From Candidatus Fermentibacterota bacterium (GTDB lineage Bacteria > JAFGKV01): a stretch of 64,000 nucleotides of DNA. Numbering within the stretch: the stretch's first letter is position 1; the number at the start of each line of letters is the position of its first letter. Below the pieces are notes generated by a model that worked only from the letters and a program-made list of their open reading frames with translations, ran no database searches and was not told the origin of the DNA. This document shows positions 9,243-17,468 of this stretch, piece after piece. The stretch spans positions 3,583-67,582 of the forward strand of contig JAFGKV010000134.1 of the NCBI GenBank assembly GCA_016928395.1, given 5' to 3'. The translations under genes were made by a program, and so were the position numbers.

Positions 9243-9677
9243 GGCGTGGGATGGATCGGCAAGAGCTGCCTCTTGGTGGCGCCCGAGGCCGGGCCTCGGG
9301 TTCGCTGGGAAACGTTTCTCACCGATGCGCCCGTGCAGGTGACCGGGGAGCCGATCGAGGACCGTTGCGGCAGTTGCAGTCAATGTGTGGAAGTCTGTCC
9401 TGTGCAGGCCTTCACCGGAGAACCCTTCCGAGTATCTGAGCCCCGGGAGAAACGATATGACGCCCGCAAATGCGATAGCTACTTCGCCACGATGAAGGCG
9501 GCGGATGCCGAACGTGGGGTATGCGGCTTGTGTCTGTATGTCTGTCCGTAGGGGAGGAGACGCGACGCAGAGCGTCCGAGTCTGCACGATGACACGACAC
9601 CCCTACCCCATGGGGGCGCCCCTGCCCTGCGCGTCGCCGAGAGTCAGCGCCACGGCCGTTGGGGCCCCGAGTCCTGA
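9243..9677 (+). pseudogene. Remnant of a QueG-like 4Fe-4S double-cluster protein
   Basis: Homology to the C-terminal part of epoxyqueuosine-reductase-like ferredoxin-domain proteins starts abruptly at [19 protein letters not shown]. It continues through two cluster motifs, [18 protein letters not shown] and CGLCLYVCP. Upstream the frame has a TGA at 9210 and no family similarity, so the N-terminal two thirds are missing. A TAG at 9549 interrupts the usual CPYGRR-type ending: reading through it gives GRRRDAER. The extended frame ends with TGA at 9675, two bases before the next gene's GTG, as expected of a once intact operon. It is most likely a pseudogene truncated at the 5' side with one nonsense mutation. 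Confidence 0.75.
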
Positions 9678-9678
9678 A

Positions 9679-10227
9679 GTGTCAGAGGCCAGGAATGTCG
9701 AAGTGAAGGCATGGGCGTTCGATTTCGAGGCTCAAACGCGAGTCGCCGCGAGCATGGCAGGCGAGCCTCCCGTCGTGGTCAAGCAGGAAGACACGTTCTT
9801 TCACGCGGCGAACGGGAGACTGAAGCTGAGAGAGTTCGGAGACGGCACCGGTGAGCTCATCCACTATCACCGCCCAGACTCCAAGGGTCCGAAGCGGTCA
9901 ACCTATGTCCGGTCACACACGACTGATCCGTGCCGTCTCAAAGAGACCCTTGCCCGCGCCCTTGGCATTCGTGCCATCGTGAAGAAGACGCGCAGAGTCG
10001 TGCTGACCGGGCAGACAAGAATCCATCTAGATGAGGTGGCGGGTTTGGGAGATTTCATCGAGATAGAGGTTGTGCTCCGGCCGGAACAGACCGTCTCGGA
10101 AGGTGTCATCATCGCGGAGAAGCTCATGGCGGAGCTGGGTATCGAGCGACGCCATCTCGTGCCCGGCTCCTACGTTGATCTCCTGGCAGAGGAAAAGCCC
10201 AACACCAGCGTGGAACCGCCGGCCTGA
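9679..10227 (+). CDS. CYTH-domain protein (class IV adenylate cyclase / triphosphatase-like)
   Basis: About 182 residues from a GTG at 9679. The frame is open further upstream, but that part overlaps the iron-sulfur remnant and is not conserved. The N-terminal ARNVEVKAW corresponds to the CYTH signature ExExK, with Asn at the first Glu position. Later come QEDTFFHAANGRLKLREFGDGTGELIHYHRPD, KKTRRVV, IHLDEVAGLGDFIEIEV and the ending PGSYVDLL. These charged strands line the triphosphate tunnel in the family (class IV adenylyl cyclases, thiamine triphosphatases). The enzyme probably acts on a nucleoside or organic triphosphate with Mg or Mn; which one cannot be decided. The start is uncertain because the ribosome-binding site is weak. 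Confidence 0.85.
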   Translation: MSEARNVEVKAWAFDFEAQTRVAASMAGEPPVVVKQEDTFFHAANGRLKLREFGDGTGELIHYHRPDSKGPKRSTYVRSHTTDPCRLKETLARALGIRAIVKKTRRVVLTGQTRIHLDEVAGLGDFIEIEVVLRPEQTVSEGVIIAEKLMAELGIERRHLVPGSYVDLLAEEKPNTSVEPPA

Positions 10228-10331
10228 CGGTGTGACCACACACCCGCGATGGCGCGTGTGCCCGTGGATCGTAGTGCCCGGTGATCCCCCGATGAGATGG
10301 AGTTGTTCGACGTGCCGCAAGGACAGAGAAG

Positions 10332-11648
10332 ATGAGTAGTCTGAGGCAGCTTTTGTGGACCGTGCGCGCCCTGCATCACCGCAACTTCCGCCTGTTCTAC
10401 ATGGGCCAGAGTATCTCTCTCATCGGCACGTGGATGCAGCGAATCGCCCTGGGCTGGCTGGTTTATCGGCTGACAGATTCGGTCTTCTTGCTGGGACTTG
10501 TGGGATTCGTCGGCCAGATACCAGGCTTCCTTCTGGCGCCTCTTGCCGGGGTGCTGGCCGATCGATGGGATCGCCACCGCATGCTTCTCGTGACCCAGGC
10601 CATCGCCATGGCGCAGGCGCTTGTCCTGGCTATCCTCGTCCTGACGAACGCAGTCACGATCTGGCACATCCTCGCGCTGAGCCTCGTCTTGGGCATAATC
10701 AATTCGTTTGACATACCTACCCGTCAGTCTTTCACCGTCGAGATGCTCGAAGACAAGCGAGATCTGGCGAATGCGATTGCGCTCAATTCCTCCATGGTGA
10801 ATGGCGCTCGCCTGCTTGGGCCTTCAGTCGCAGGTGTGCTCATCGCCGCGGTGGGTGAAGGCGTCTGTTTCCTGCTCAACGGACTCAGCTACCTGGCCGT
10901 CCTCGCATCGCTCCTGCTCATGCAACTCGGGCAACGAAAGCTGCCGCCCCGTAGATCGGGAGTATGGCACGAGCTTGGGGAAGGCTTTCGCTATGCATTC
11001 CGGTTCCCTCCTATCCGGGATCTCCTGCTGATGGTCGCGATGATCAGTTTGATGGGTATGCCCTACGCAGTACTCATGCCGGCGTTCGTCCGGGATGTTC
11101 TCAGTGCCGGCCCGGGAGCATTGGGGTTTTTGATGGGGGCAGTGGGCGCGGGCGCTTTGATGGGAGCCCTGTATCTCGCCTCACGCCGAGACGTTCTGGG
11201 ACTCGATCGGTTGATTCCCCTCGCTGCCGCCGCTCTCGGCTGTGGGCTCATGGCATTCTCCTTCTCCCCTGTCCTGTGGCTTTCCCTGCCGCTGATGCTG
11301 GTGGTGGGCATCGGCCAGATGCTCCAGATGGCGTCGAGCAATACGCTGCTGCAGACCATGGTCGACGACGACAAACGGGGAAGAATCATGAGTTTCTATG
11401 TCATGGCGTTCATGGGCATGGCCCCTGTCGGGAGCCTCATCGCCGGGTCCGTTGCAAGCAAGATAGGCGCTCCCTGGACTGTGTTCCTGGCCGGGGCGGG
11501 CTGCACGGTTGCGGCGGCAGTCTTTGCCAAGAGACTCCCCGCGCTGAGAGATCTGGTCCGGCCCGTCTACGTGGCCAAGGAAATCCTACCGGAGACCGCC
11601 CAGGGCACTCGGCCCGGGCGGGAGAGGGAGAGAGAGGTGCGCAGGTGA
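10332..11648 (+). CDS. MFS transporter, MFS_3/EntS-like exporter
   Basis: 438 residues and about 12 membrane helices. The N-terminus (ALHHRNFRLFYMGQSISLIGTWMQRIALGWLVYRLT) and the loop GVLADRWDRHRMLL between helices 2 and 3 are typical of the MFS_3/EntS branch, as are NSFDIPTRQSFTVEML and the C-terminal half with VGIGQMLQMASSNTLLQTMVDDDKRGRIMSFY. Members export siderophores, drugs or metabolites using the proton gradient; the substrate is not predictable here. It lies 104 bases after the CYTH gene in the same direction. The last 20 residues are charged and cytoplasmic. Confidence 0.92.
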   Translation: MSSLRQLLWTVRALHHRNFRLFYMGQSISLIGTWMQRIALGWLVYRLTDSVFLLGLVGFVGQIPGFLLAPLAGVLADRWDRHRMLLVTQAIAMAQALVLAILVLTNAVTIWHILALSLVLGIINSFDIPTRQSFTVEMLEDKRDLANAIALNSSMVNGARLLGPSVAGVLIAAVGEGVCFLLNGLSYLAVLASLLLMQLGQRKLPPRRSGVWHELGEGFRYAFRFPPIRDLLLMVAMISLMGMPYAVLMPAFVRDVLSAGPGALGFLMGAVGAGALMGALYLASRRDVLGLDRLIPLAAAALGCGLMAFSFSPVLWLSLPLMLVVGIGQMLQMASSNTLLQTMVDDDKRGRIMSFYVMAFMGMAPVGSLIAGSVASKIGAPWTVFLAGAGCTVAAAVFAKRLPALRDLVRPVYVAKEILPETAQGTRPGREREREVRR

Positions 11649-12046
11649 GGTGAGAGGAGGGCGAAACCGGGACGGTGAGCTGCAAGCGGGGTAAGCCCTC
11701 GGGCGGCGCGCCGGTTCCATTCTGCGGAGTGCTGCGAGCCCGCGCACCTGAGCCGCGCCTCGATTGGGACACGAAGCGGTCGCTCTGGGCCGGTTGGGGC
11801 CCTCGTCACTATGGTCGACAGGCCTCTCCACGTCTTTGGACAGGGCCAGAGGAACTAGAATCCACTGTTCTCGGCGATCATGATCCGGTCGCGCCGCATC
11901 GAATAGGCTGTCCCCATAGTGCTCGACAGCAACCCCGGGGCGCTCTACATTCCATCATTCGACGGCAAGAAGGAGCTTCGACGCCTGCGCGCAGATGCGT
12001 CGACAGACGCGGTGCTCCTCTCGAAGTCTCTCGGAAGGAGTCATCG
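11649..12046. other. Intergenic region / leader
   Basis: About 400 bases before the sorting-domain protein. The downstream frame is open back to 11675, but the extension has no signal peptide and no good ribosome-binding site, so it is treated as noncoding. It presumably holds the promoter of the 12047-14494 gene pair; no clear element was seen. Confidence 0.4.
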
Positions 12047-12601
12047 ATGGTCTGTGCTCGCCTGCCGACCTATCTCCTCGGTGTCCTCTGCGCTGTGCTG
12101 CCTGCCGGCGCGCAGATAGTCTCCTGGGATGTCATCGCCGCAGGAGGGACGCACACGTCTGCTTCTGAGTGTCACGGCATGGCGTCCACGGTGGGGCAAG
12201 CCTTGGCCGGGATGCAAGTGGGGCCAACGCACTGGGTATGGGCAGGATTCTGGAACCCCGCGGTTCGGGGGCCTCTGGGGACCGGAAACGCGGCGAGTCT
12301 TCTCCCCACATCCTTCCGGTTGGGCACAAACTGCCCGAACCCGTTCACGGACAGGACAACGGTCTTCTACGCGATACCTATGCAATGCCGGATCACGCTT
12401 CAGATCTATGACCTCCAGGGCCGCCTGATCCGACACGTGGTGGACGCCCAGACCAGCGCCGGATTTCACGCATGTCCCTGGGACGGCAGAGATTTCCTGG
12501 GTCGTACGCTGGGGAGTGGCGCCTACGTGGCACGACTGAATGCGCGGTCGCTCGATCATGAGCTGTGTGCGTTGAATCACACGATGATTCTCGTCCGATG
12601 A
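12047..12601 (+). CDS. Small secreted protein with FlgD-Ig/type-A sorting-like C-terminus
   Basis: 184 residues from an ATG at 12047, preceded by GGAAGGAG (12032-12039). A signal peptide (LPTYLLGVLCAVLPAGAQ) is followed by a short Gly-rich region with paired cysteines, then a domain of about 85 residues. That domain has LGTNCPNPFTDRTTVFYAIP, ITLQIYDLQGRLIRHV, WDGRDFLGRTLGSGAYVARL and the ending HTMILVR. The PNPF...YDLxGR...WDGxDxxGxxxxSGxYxxRL pattern is the FlgD Ig-like / type-A secretion sorting domain common in FCB bacteria. It is probably a surface or secreted protein, co-transcribed with the next gene 15 bases downstream. Confidence 0.85.
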   Translation: MVCARLPTYLLGVLCAVLPAGAQIVSWDVIAAGGTHTSASECHGMASTVGQALAGMQVGPTHWVWAGFWNPAVRGPLGTGNAASLLPTSFRLGTNCPNPFTDRTTVFYAIPMQCRITLQIYDLQGRLIRHVVDAQTSAGFHACPWDGRDFLGRTLGSGAYVARLNARSLDHELCALNHTMILVR

Positions 12602-12616
12602 GAGGAAGATGAACCC

Positions 12617-14494
12617 ATGAACACCATCCCAATCGTCGCATTCCTCACGCTGGCCGTCTTATGCACGGCCGGGCTGGGGGAGGTTCCTTTGGCCATCTCG
12701 TACCAGGGCTATCTGACCGATGACTCCGGATCAGCGGTTGACGATGGCGCGTATGAGCTTACGTTCCGGATCTACCAAACCGAGACTGGCGGCACACCGG
12801 TGTGGACGGAGAGGCACTCCTCGGTACCAGTGTTCAGCGGGCTCTTCAAAGTCATTCTGGGCGATCTCACACCCCTCACCATCGACTTTAGTCCACCCCG
12901 ATTCATCGAGGTGCAGGTTGGCCCAAATGCGCCGCAGGCCCCACGGATCTTCCTCACGTCGGTCCCCTACTGCTTCAGTGCATCCGGCGCTGATGCGGTG
13001 GATGGGTTCCATGCCGCCCCTGAGCCCATGCCCCACACCCTTCTCGCCCTGGATGGCGCCGGCAGGTTCCCCGTTGAGGCCATCCCGGCCAGCCCTCCGG
13101 GCGGGCCCGCCGGGGGAGACTTGGCGGGAGCCTACCCCAACCCATCGGTCGCGGTCGATGCCATCACCGGCGCAAAGATACAGGATGGAGCGGTCACCAG
13201 CGCTGATCTGGCTACCGGAGCGGTAACCTCAGCCAAGATTCTCGACGGCGCGGTACACACGCAGGACCTGGCCGATGATGGGGTCACTGCAGCCAAGCTC
13301 CTTCCCGATGTAGTCTCAAGCATTTGCGGCGTGTCCAACGATGCCGGCAACATCGATTTGGTCGCGGGATCCAACGTCACCATAACACCCAACAACGAGG
13401 CGAACACTATCACTATCGCCTCGTCCGGCGGCGGCGCCGCGGGAGACATCACGGCGGTATGGGCCGGCGATGGCCTCTGGGGCGGAGGCGACCAGGGCGA
13501 TGTCACCCTCGGCGTGAATAGCCCTCTCCAGTTGACCGGATCATCGGATGGGGTCATCCGGGGCCTCAACACCAACGGCCACACCGGCTATCTGGGCGGT
13601 TCCTCCTCTGCGGTCGTGGGGGAGACATCCACCGGAGTGGGTGTGAGCGGATCGGGAGGCAACTCGGGAGTCGTGGGGTATAGCGGCAGCGCATTCGGGG
13701 TGGTAGGCACCAGTGACGGAGCGGCAGGGACCTATGGCCAGGGAACCGGCATCGAGGGCGTGGGCGGCTACCACACTAGCAGCGGCTGTTCGGGGGCCTT
13801 GGGCACCGTGTTGGACGGCGCCTACGGTGTCAGCGGCACGGGAGGCGCATGGGGATCCCTCGGAAGGTACAACTACGGCGTCTATGGCAACATGCCAAAC
13901 GTGGTCACCGACTGGGCTGGCTGGTTTGACGGCGATGTCAACGTTACCGGGGTGCTCGCCAAAGGGTCTGGTTCGTTCGTCATCGACCATCCCCTCGATC
14001 CAGAGAACAAGCTCCTTCGTCACAACTTCGTGGAGTCACCGGAGAACCTGCTCATCTACCGCGGCACGACGATCCTGAACTCATCGGGAGAGGCTGTGGT
14101 CGATCTCCCGTCATACTTCACTGCACTCACGAAGGAGGATGGCGCCTCCATCCACCTGACACCAGTCGGGAGGCCATTCCCCGTGGGGGCAGAATGGAAC
14201 TCAGGATCGGCCAACTTCACCGTGTATGGCGACCCAGAGCGTTCCGTGTTCTGGGAAGTACTGGCAGACCGGGACGACCCGGTGATCCATCAGCTCGGGA
14301 GGCCGGTCGAAGAAGACAAGGGCCCGGCCGGCAAGCTCTGCCCGCGCGGCAAGCTCCTCTATCCGGAGGCCTACGGGTATCCTTCGTCTGATGGTGTCAA
14401 CCACGAGCAGCGCAAGGCACAGGCCGCGCAAGAACAGCAAAGGGCGGAAGTTTATGGCGAGCTGCGGACCGCCATCCAACATCATCATCGGTGA
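12617..14494 (+). CDS. Secreted stalk-like surface protein with pentapeptide-type repeats
   Basis: 625 residues with a signal peptide (about 1-20). An N-terminal beta domain has AISYQGYLTDDSGSAVDDGAYELTFRIYQ and VFSGLFKVILGD, typical of large secreted proteins of candidate phyla. Residues about 165-240 hold a short-period repeat (ITGAKIQDGAVTSADLATGA and so on), resembling trimeric fibre or stalk segments. A Gly/Ser-rich region follows (VVGETSTGVGVSGSGGN, GVVGYSGSAFGVVGTS). The C-terminal domain starts DHPLDPENKLLRHNFVESPE and includes LTPVGRPFPV; this tail is widespread in fibre-like proteins. The last 80 residues are charged and Gln-rich. Probably a cell-surface appendage or adhesin-like protein; no catalytic motif is visible. 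Confidence 0.82.
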   Translation: MNTIPIVAFLTLAVLCTAGLGEVPLAISYQGYLTDDSGSAVDDGAYELTFRIYQTETGGTPVWTERHSSVPVFSGLFKVILGDLTPLTIDFSPPRFIEVQVGPNAPQAPRIFLTSVPYCFSASGADAVDGFHAAPEPMPHTLLALDGAGRFPVEAIPASPPGGPAGGDLAGAYPNPSVAVDAITGAKIQDGAVTSADLATGAVTSAKILDGAVHTQDLADDGVTAAKLLPDVVSSICGVSNDAGNIDLVAGSNVTITPNNEANTITIASSGGGAAGDITAVWAGDGLWGGGDQGDVTLGVNSPLQLTGSSDGVIRGLNTNGHTGYLGGSSSAVVGETSTGVGVSGSGGNSGVVGYSGSAFGVVGTSDGAAGTYGQGTGIEGVGGYHTSSGCSGALGTVLDGAYGVSGTGGAWGSLGRYNYGVYGNMPNVVTDWAGWFDGDVNVTGVLAKGSGSFVIDHPLDPENKLLRHNFVESPENLLIYRGTTILNSSGEAVVDLPSYFTALTKEDGASIHLTPVGRPFPVGAEWNSGSANFTVYGDPERSVFWEVLADRDDPVIHQLGRPVEEDKGPAGKLCPRGKLLYPEAYGYPSSDGVNHEQRKAQAAQEQQRAEVYGELRTAIQHHHR

Positions 14495-14913
14495 GGATGC
14501 GGGGAGCATCGCGGCACACGCAGAAGACTCAGGGCACCGCTGACCTGCGAGCGGTTGCCAGTCGTGGGCCCTGGGGGATCCGGCGTTGGAAGAGGGGGCC
14601 CGCCATGGCAGAGGGGGGCCACAGCGCTCACACCCCCGGCATGCGGCGCGGCGGGGATTGATGGCTTCACACCTGGGCTCGTAGACACAAAGCCAAGAAC
14701 GAATGCCTTCCGAGAGCCCATCCCACAGCCGGTCCCTCCGCCGTGAACCTTCCGCTCCCTTGTCGCGCTAGAGGGGGTGACTGCTTCAAGAGCAGACGCA
14801 CAGCGGGCTCCGCGCGAAGAGCTTTCCGTGAAGGACGGGCCGTGAGGAACTTACCCCCGGTGCGGAGTGTGCTCACAGATGACATGCAGGCACGCTCGAA
14901 GGAGGCGCACACA
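14495..14913. other. Intergenic region, G-rich, no supported gene
   Basis: About 420 bases before the VIT/VWA gene, with G-rich runs around 14568-14640. The downstream frame is open back to 14743, but the chosen start at 14914 has both a ribosome-binding site and a signal peptide. No RNA gene or terminator could be supported. Confidence 0.4.
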
Positions 14914-17208
14914 ATGACCAGGTTCTCTCGTTTCACCGTTGCGGCTATGGTAGTGCTGGTGGCTTCGATTGCCGGGGCCGATGGCATGATCATAATCCCC
15001 CATCCACCCATGCCGCCGTATCCTCCTCGCCCACCCCACCCGTGGCCCATGCCGCCGCCGCATTATGAGTTCGCACCCCTGGAGGTGAAGTACCATCATG
15101 TGACGGCCCGCATCGATGACCAGATCGCCGTGACGGAGATTGACCAGGTCTTCTACAACCCCAACCACCAGACCCTGGAGGGGGAGTATCTCTTCCCGGT
15201 TCCCAAGGGTGCCCGCATCGACAAGTTTTCCATGGATATCAATGGTAAGGAGGCCGAGGCCGAGCTGCTGGATGCGGACAAGGCGCGCAGGATCTACGAG
15301 GATATCGTACGCCGCATGAAGGACCCGGCGCTCTTGGAGTATGCCGGGCAGGCCCTGTTCAAGGTGCGCGTCTACCCCATCGAGCCCCACAGCGAAAAGA
15401 GGATCAGACTCTCGTATTCGGAGCTCTTGCGACGCGATGCAGGCATGGTTTCCTACGTCTATCCGCTGAACACAGAGAAGTTCTCGGCAAAGCCGTTGAA
15501 GAGCGTGTCGGTCAAGGTTGAGCTGTCATGCGCCAAGGGCATCAAGTCGGTGTTCTGCCCGTCTCACACGGTGGAAATAACCCACCGCGGCCCCTCCGAA
15601 GCCACGGTCGGGTTTGAGGCCAAAGACCTGCGACCTGATACCGACTTCCAGCTCTTCTTCGCCCCTGAGGCGCCTTCTGATGTGGGGATCGATGTCTTGA
15701 CCTACCGGGAGAAGGCCGATGCCGACGGCGGCTTCTTCCTTCTCTTGGCCTCTCCGGCCGTGGGTCTGGAAGGAGCTCGGGTCGTGGAGAAGGATGTGGT
15801 CTTCGTGCTGGACACCTCGGGCTCCATGGCCGAACGGGGCAAGATCGATCAGGCGAAGCGGGCGTTGAGCTTCTGCCTGAAAAACCTGAACCGGGGGGAC
15901 CGGTTCGAAGTGGTCAGGTTCTCCACCGAAGCCGAAGCGCTCTTCGGGCGCGTGGTGGCTGCCGGTTCCGAGAACCTCGCCAAGGCCGAATCCTTCGTGC
16001 AGGGCCTCAAGCCCATCGGAGGGACGGCCATCCGGGATGCGCTTGTCGTGGCCCTTGGCCCGGCCACGGAGACCCGAAACAAGGGCCGCCCCTACATGAT
16101 CGTGTTTCTGACAGACGGTAGGCCGACCATCGGCCCCACGGCCGCTGACGAGATCATGGCCGCCGCCATGAAGGAGATGGGCGATCGAACCATTCGCATC
16201 TTCTGTTTCGGCATCGGCACCGACGTGAACACCCACCTGCTGGATCTGCTCACGGAGTCGACCCGCGCAGCCAGCCAGTATGTGCTGCCCGACGAGGATA
16301 TCGAGATCAAGGTTTCAAACTTCTACGCCAAGATCAGTGACCCGGTGCTCACTGACCTGCAGCTAGAGATGACTGGGGGCATCCGGCCCTCCAAGATGAC
16401 GCCGTCGCGCCTGCCCGACCTGTTCAAAGGCGAGCAACTGGTGGTACTCGGCAGGTACGCGGGCGACGGAGACGCAGCCGTAACCCTCAAGGGCATGGTT
16501 GATGGGAAGCCCCGCACCTTTACCCATGAACTGAAGTTTCCCGCCTCCGCCACGGACCATGTGTTCATCCCGCGCCTCTGGGCCACGCGCCGGGTAGGCT
16601 TCCTGCTGGATCAGATCCGCCTCAATGGTGAGAACGCGGAGCTCCGTGACGAGGTCGTCGACCTGGCCCGGAAGTATGGCATCGTCACCCCCTATACCGC
16701 CTATCTCATCGTGGAAGATGAGGACCGCCGCGGGCTGGCCCAGACGCAACGCAGCCTCCCGCAGTTTGACGCGGAACTCCACGAAACCACCGGCCGCATG
16801 TATAACGAACTCCCGACCAGCGTGGCCGGCGATGGTGCAGTTGGAGGCGCCCAGAGTCTCGATGCATTGAAGCGCGCCAAGGGAATGTCGGCTCCGAGCA
16901 TCGCCAATGCACCCATGATGCGGGGCGGTCGCGCGACGATGGCGTCACCCTTGGCCGACAGAATGGAGCAGGCCGTCTCCGGGCAGCAGAACCGATATGT
17001 GGCGGGACGAACGTTCTACCAGAACGGCGCGCAGTGGATCGATGCCAGTGTCCAGACCACGGCAGATGCCCGCCGCATCCAGGTCAGGATTGGCTCCGAC
17101 GAGTACTTCACCCTGCTGAAGAAGCATCCGAACGCCGCCCAGTGGCTCTCGGTGGGCCGCAATGTCCAGGTGCTGCTGGATGACACGGTATACGAAGTGA
17201 TTGAGTGA
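14914..17208 (+). CDS. VIT and von Willebrand A domain protein, exported
   Basis: 764 residues from an ATG at 14914, preceded by GAAGGAGG (14899-14905). A signal peptide (FTVAAMVVLVASIAGADG) is followed by a Pro/His-rich linker (PPMPPYPPRPPHPWPMPPPH). A VIT domain occupies about 45-170 (VTARIDDQIAVTEIDQVFYN, EGEYLFPVPKGA, IYEDIVRRMKDPALLEY). A VWA domain spans about 290-460 with an intact MIDAS, DTSGSMAERG near residue 300, and FLTDGRPT. The C-terminal half has IHC-like strands ending ARKYGIVTPYTAYLIVED and a tail with low-complexity Gly/Met/Ala. This architecture matches inter-alpha-trypsin-inhibitor-like and sortase-target-like surface proteins, which bind partners through a divalent metal. 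Ligand unknown. Another VWA gene follows. Confidence 0.92.
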   Translation: MTRFSRFTVAAMVVLVASIAGADGMIIIPHPPMPPYPPRPPHPWPMPPPHYEFAPLEVKYHHVTARIDDQIAVTEIDQVFYNPNHQTLEGEYLFPVPKGARIDKFSMDINGKEAEAELLDADKARRIYEDIVRRMKDPALLEYAGQALFKVRVYPIEPHSEKRIRLSYSELLRRDAGMVSYVYPLNTEKFSAKPLKSVSVKVELSCAKGIKSVFCPSHTVEITHRGPSEATVGFEAKDLRPDTDFQLFFAPEAPSDVGIDVLTYREKADADGGFFLLLASPAVGLEGARVVEKDVVFVLDTSGSMAERGKIDQAKRALSFCLKNLNRGDRFEVVRFSTEAEALFGRVVAAGSENLAKAESFVQGLKPIGGTAIRDALVVALGPATETRNKGRPYMIVFLTDGRPTIGPTAADEIMAAAMKEMGDRTIRIFCFGIGTDVNTHLLDLLTESTRAASQYVLPDEDIEIKVSNFYAKISDPVLTDLQLEMTGGIRPSKMTPSRLPDLFKGEQLVVLGRYAGDGDAAVTLKGMVDGKPRTFTHELKFPASATDHVFIPRLWATRRVGFLLDQIRLNGENAELRDEVVDLARKYGIVTPYTAYLIVEDEDRRGLAQTQRSLPQFDAELHETTGRMYNELPTSVAGDGAVGGAQSLDALKRAKGMSAPSIANAPMMRGGRATMASPLADRMEQAVSGQQNRYVAGRTFYQNGAQWIDASVQTTADARRIQVRIGSDEYFTLLKKHPNAAQWLSVGRNVQVLLDDTVYEVIE

Positions 17209-17468
17209 TGGATGGATGGAATGATGGACAAGCGGGCGGGGCCTGTGAACTGGAGTGCCCGGCTCGCCGATTACGATAGCGATAGCGACCCGCAGGCCCG
17301 GCCGACCTACGAGGCAACGGCGCCGTGGGCGGCTCCGTAGGGGAGGGACCTGTGCCCTCCCGCTCAGTGCGCCGTACTCTCAACCCTCGAGAAATCTGAG
17401 TGCCTCCACACTCAGAGGCCGGACTGAACCCTGAACCCTGCAACCTCAATGGAGAAAGAGAGAGACCA
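17209..17468. repeat. Composite intergenic repeat-like element
   Basis: 260 bases between two VWA genes, with an unusual patchwork. A TGGATG-type tandem run immediately follows the stop codon (17207-17229). A GATAGCGATAGCGAC stretch lies near 17276-17289. A perfect 7-bp inverted repeat has arms 17341-17347 and 17355-17361. CTGAACCCTGAACCCTG repeats occur around 17425-17441. A similar pair (TGGATGG run, then CCCTGAAACC repeats) occurs at 24612-24740. It looks like a dispersed noncoding element; the terminal GGAGAAAGAGAGA (17451-17463) serves as ribosome-binding site for the next gene. Confidence 0.45.

Noticed and set aside
9549-9551. TAG codons at expected Tyr positions in two genes (9549 and in the 58861-59090 remnant) as a sign of stop-codon recoding
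   Set aside because: Several intact genes here end with TAG as a normal stop (tonB, exbB, acpP, tyrS, the zinc-ribbon protein), and both affected genes are also truncated or frameshifted, so decay is the simpler reading.
9505-9678. N-terminal extension of the CYTH gene upstream of 9679
   Set aside because: It overlaps the iron-sulfur remnant in another frame, and its residues are not conserved in CYTH proteins.
13180-13320. Phage tail-fibre origin of the stalk protein
   Set aside because: The repeat resembles fibre stalks, but there are no other phage genes and the protein has a signal peptide and an N-terminal domain typical of secreted bacterial proteins.
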